From Smittia aterrima (taxonomy: Eukaryota > Arthropoda > Insecta > Diptera > Chironomidae): a DNA stretch of 64,000 nucleotides. Shown here piece by piece: positions 62,806 to 64,000 of the stretch. Below the pieces are notes generated by a model, which was given only the letters and a program-made list of their open reading frames with translations, was not told the DNA's origin and searched no databases. The stretch is taken from positions 13,237,537-13,301,536 of the forward strand of contig CP093829.1 of assembly GCA_033063855.1 (NCBI GenBank), written 5' to 3'. How positions within the stretch are numbered: position 1 is the first letter of the stretch; the number at the start of each line of letters is the position of its first letter. Position numbers and translations under genes: made by a program.

Positions 62806-64000
62806 ATGGAAAAAGATTCATCCTCACTTCGGCGTCGCACAACACGAACGACTCGTGAAACTACTCCCGAACCTTCATTGAAAGATAGGATTTCGAAAAG
62901 TTCTGACCGCGAAATAAAAATTTCCTCCGGAGATGATTCGAAATATATTGTAAGGGGTATATTAAATGTTGGGCCACCTTCACCTGCTGGGTCTTCATCC
63001 TCATCTTCAGGATCGGGAGGGCTTGGAAGTGGCTCATCTGCTTATCGAGCAAAAATTCTAAGGTACTCAAAGGCATCTTGATATGAGAAAATTTAATCTC
63101 TTCTCAAGAACACTCGAAAACAAAATACATCTGAACTCATTAAATTTCCAATTTAAAGTAAAAAGGAGAAAAGCATGGCACAAGCGATTCACAGAAGTCA
63201 ATCAACATCACGACAATCAGCGTCTTGTCAAACGAACGACAACATCTTCAGCTACTTAAGACGTGCCAAAAGGAGCTTATCAGCACCACGGTAAAAAGTT
63301 TCCAGCTTGTATTGTCACATGCGAGTAATGAGGGTCGCATTGTCAAAATCCTTTTCTTCTTTTGTAGAAAGCGTGATGGTTCTGCTGACAGTGGAAAATC
63401 GCTCACGCCGCAGATGCAGGAGGCGAAGATTTCCTTGTTGGAACGAGAGAATTACACACTTTCAAACAAGACCGACGATGATAATGACGAGAAAAACATT
63501 TTGTTGGAACAAAATTTAAAGCGCTTCGAGGAAGAGAGACGACAGTTTGAAAAAGAGAAACTCAAGTTTCTTGAGGACAAGAAAGAACTTGATAAACTTA
63601 GACTGCAACGTTTCGAACGATATAAACGAGAACTTGAGGCAAAACGTGTTGGTCTAAAGCCGAATTATGATATCGACAATCCTTATGACTACATGGTAGC
63701 GCGAAAAGTTGTCATTGATTACAATATGAACGACAAATTGCTGACACAGGGGCAAGATTCTGGATCTGAATCAGAGCCTGACATTACAGTTGTTGAAAAT
63801 GTGCCACGACCGATAACGGATGTTGAAGGCAAAGTGGAGGAGGCGAAAGTGATAACGACGGACGAGGCAATTAAATCGACTGACTTGGGCGATAAAGTGG
63901 AAGCGCCCACAATCCATCTAAACGGCAAAGATTTGCCCAATGGCTCGGAAAAGTCAGCAGAGCAAAAAGCACCAACAGATGGGTTGAAATTAGACGAAAT
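62806..64000 (+). CDS. Unrecognised coiled-coil protein, 5' part (runs off the window)
   Basis: Exons 62,806-63,062, 63,159-63,290 and 63,368 to the window end join in frame (phase 2 at both junctions), giving at least 340 residues without a stop. Order: a basic start (SSLRRRTTRTTR), a Ser/Gly-rich disordered stretch, a basic segment (IFSYLRRAKRSLSAPR), an acidic run (KTDDDNDEKN), then a heptad-like highly charged coiled coil from about residue 175 (RFEEERRQFEKEKLKF, LRLQRFERYKRELEAKR), then DNPYDYMVARKVVIDYNMND, and an acidic, low-complexity tail. No enzyme domain or membrane span is seen. I do not recognise the family. ATG 62,806 sits in an A-rich Kozak context and opens the frame. It is either a gene lying within or after the K+ channel gene, or an alternative 5' end of it. 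Confidence 0.75.

Noticed and set aside
1..64000. tRNA, rRNA or snRNA genes
   Set aside because: No T-loop GGTTCGAATCC-type motifs with matching acceptor stems or other RNA gene signatures were seen on either strand. This was a visual scan, not a covariance search.

Overview
The window looks like nuclear DNA of an insect, almost certainly a dipteran and probably a nematoceran, although the sequence alone does not fix family or species. The evidence is an AT-rich background, short GT-AG introns (58 to 65 bp in several genes) mixed with kilobase introns, and insect versions of luna (KLF6/7), Ir25a, BRCA2, MRGBP and RpL39. There are no operons, prokaryotic genes, tRNAs, rRNAs or CRISPR arrays.

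Layout. 1-14,380 shows no convincing gene and is probably the long 5' intron or upstream region of luna, whose remaining coding exons (acidic region and three C2H2 fingers) run from 14,381 to 17,776 (+). 17,777-39,304 is mostly non-coding. It holds a candidate terminal exon (20,559-20,675), a mobile-element-like unit with inverted ends around a 29-bp minisatellite (28,945-29,863), and small hydrophobic ORFs near 32 kb. A complete ten-exon Ir25a olfactory co-receptor gene lies at 39,305-42,996 (+).

From 45.8 kb the DNA is gene-dense: MRGBP/Eaf7 (NuA4/TIP60 complex, minus), a frame-broken zinc-finger-like remnant or remnants (46.85-48.35 kb, plus), BRCA2 (49,005-53,982, minus; two exons, 1,639 residues) and RpL39 (plus, head to head with BRCA2 across about 0.5 kb). 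The first five coding exons of a two-pore-domain K+ channel follow (56,446-59,434, plus), and they stop in the middle of the first pore filter. The 5' part of an unrecognised coiled-coil protein gene (62,806 to the window end, plus) begins before any further channel exon appears.

The genes are functionally unrelated: transcription, chemosensation, chromatin, homologous recombination, translation and membrane potential. Most unusual observations: a fairly recent internal duplication of the acidic-BRC-BRC unit inside BRCA2, two consecutive GC-AG introns in the K+ channel, the unresolved overlap between the channel and the coiled-coil gene, the inverted-ended minisatellite element, and a pair of 15-bp perfect palindromes at 48.36-48.40 kb. 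All splice models were made by eye from frame and consensus and have no transcript support here.
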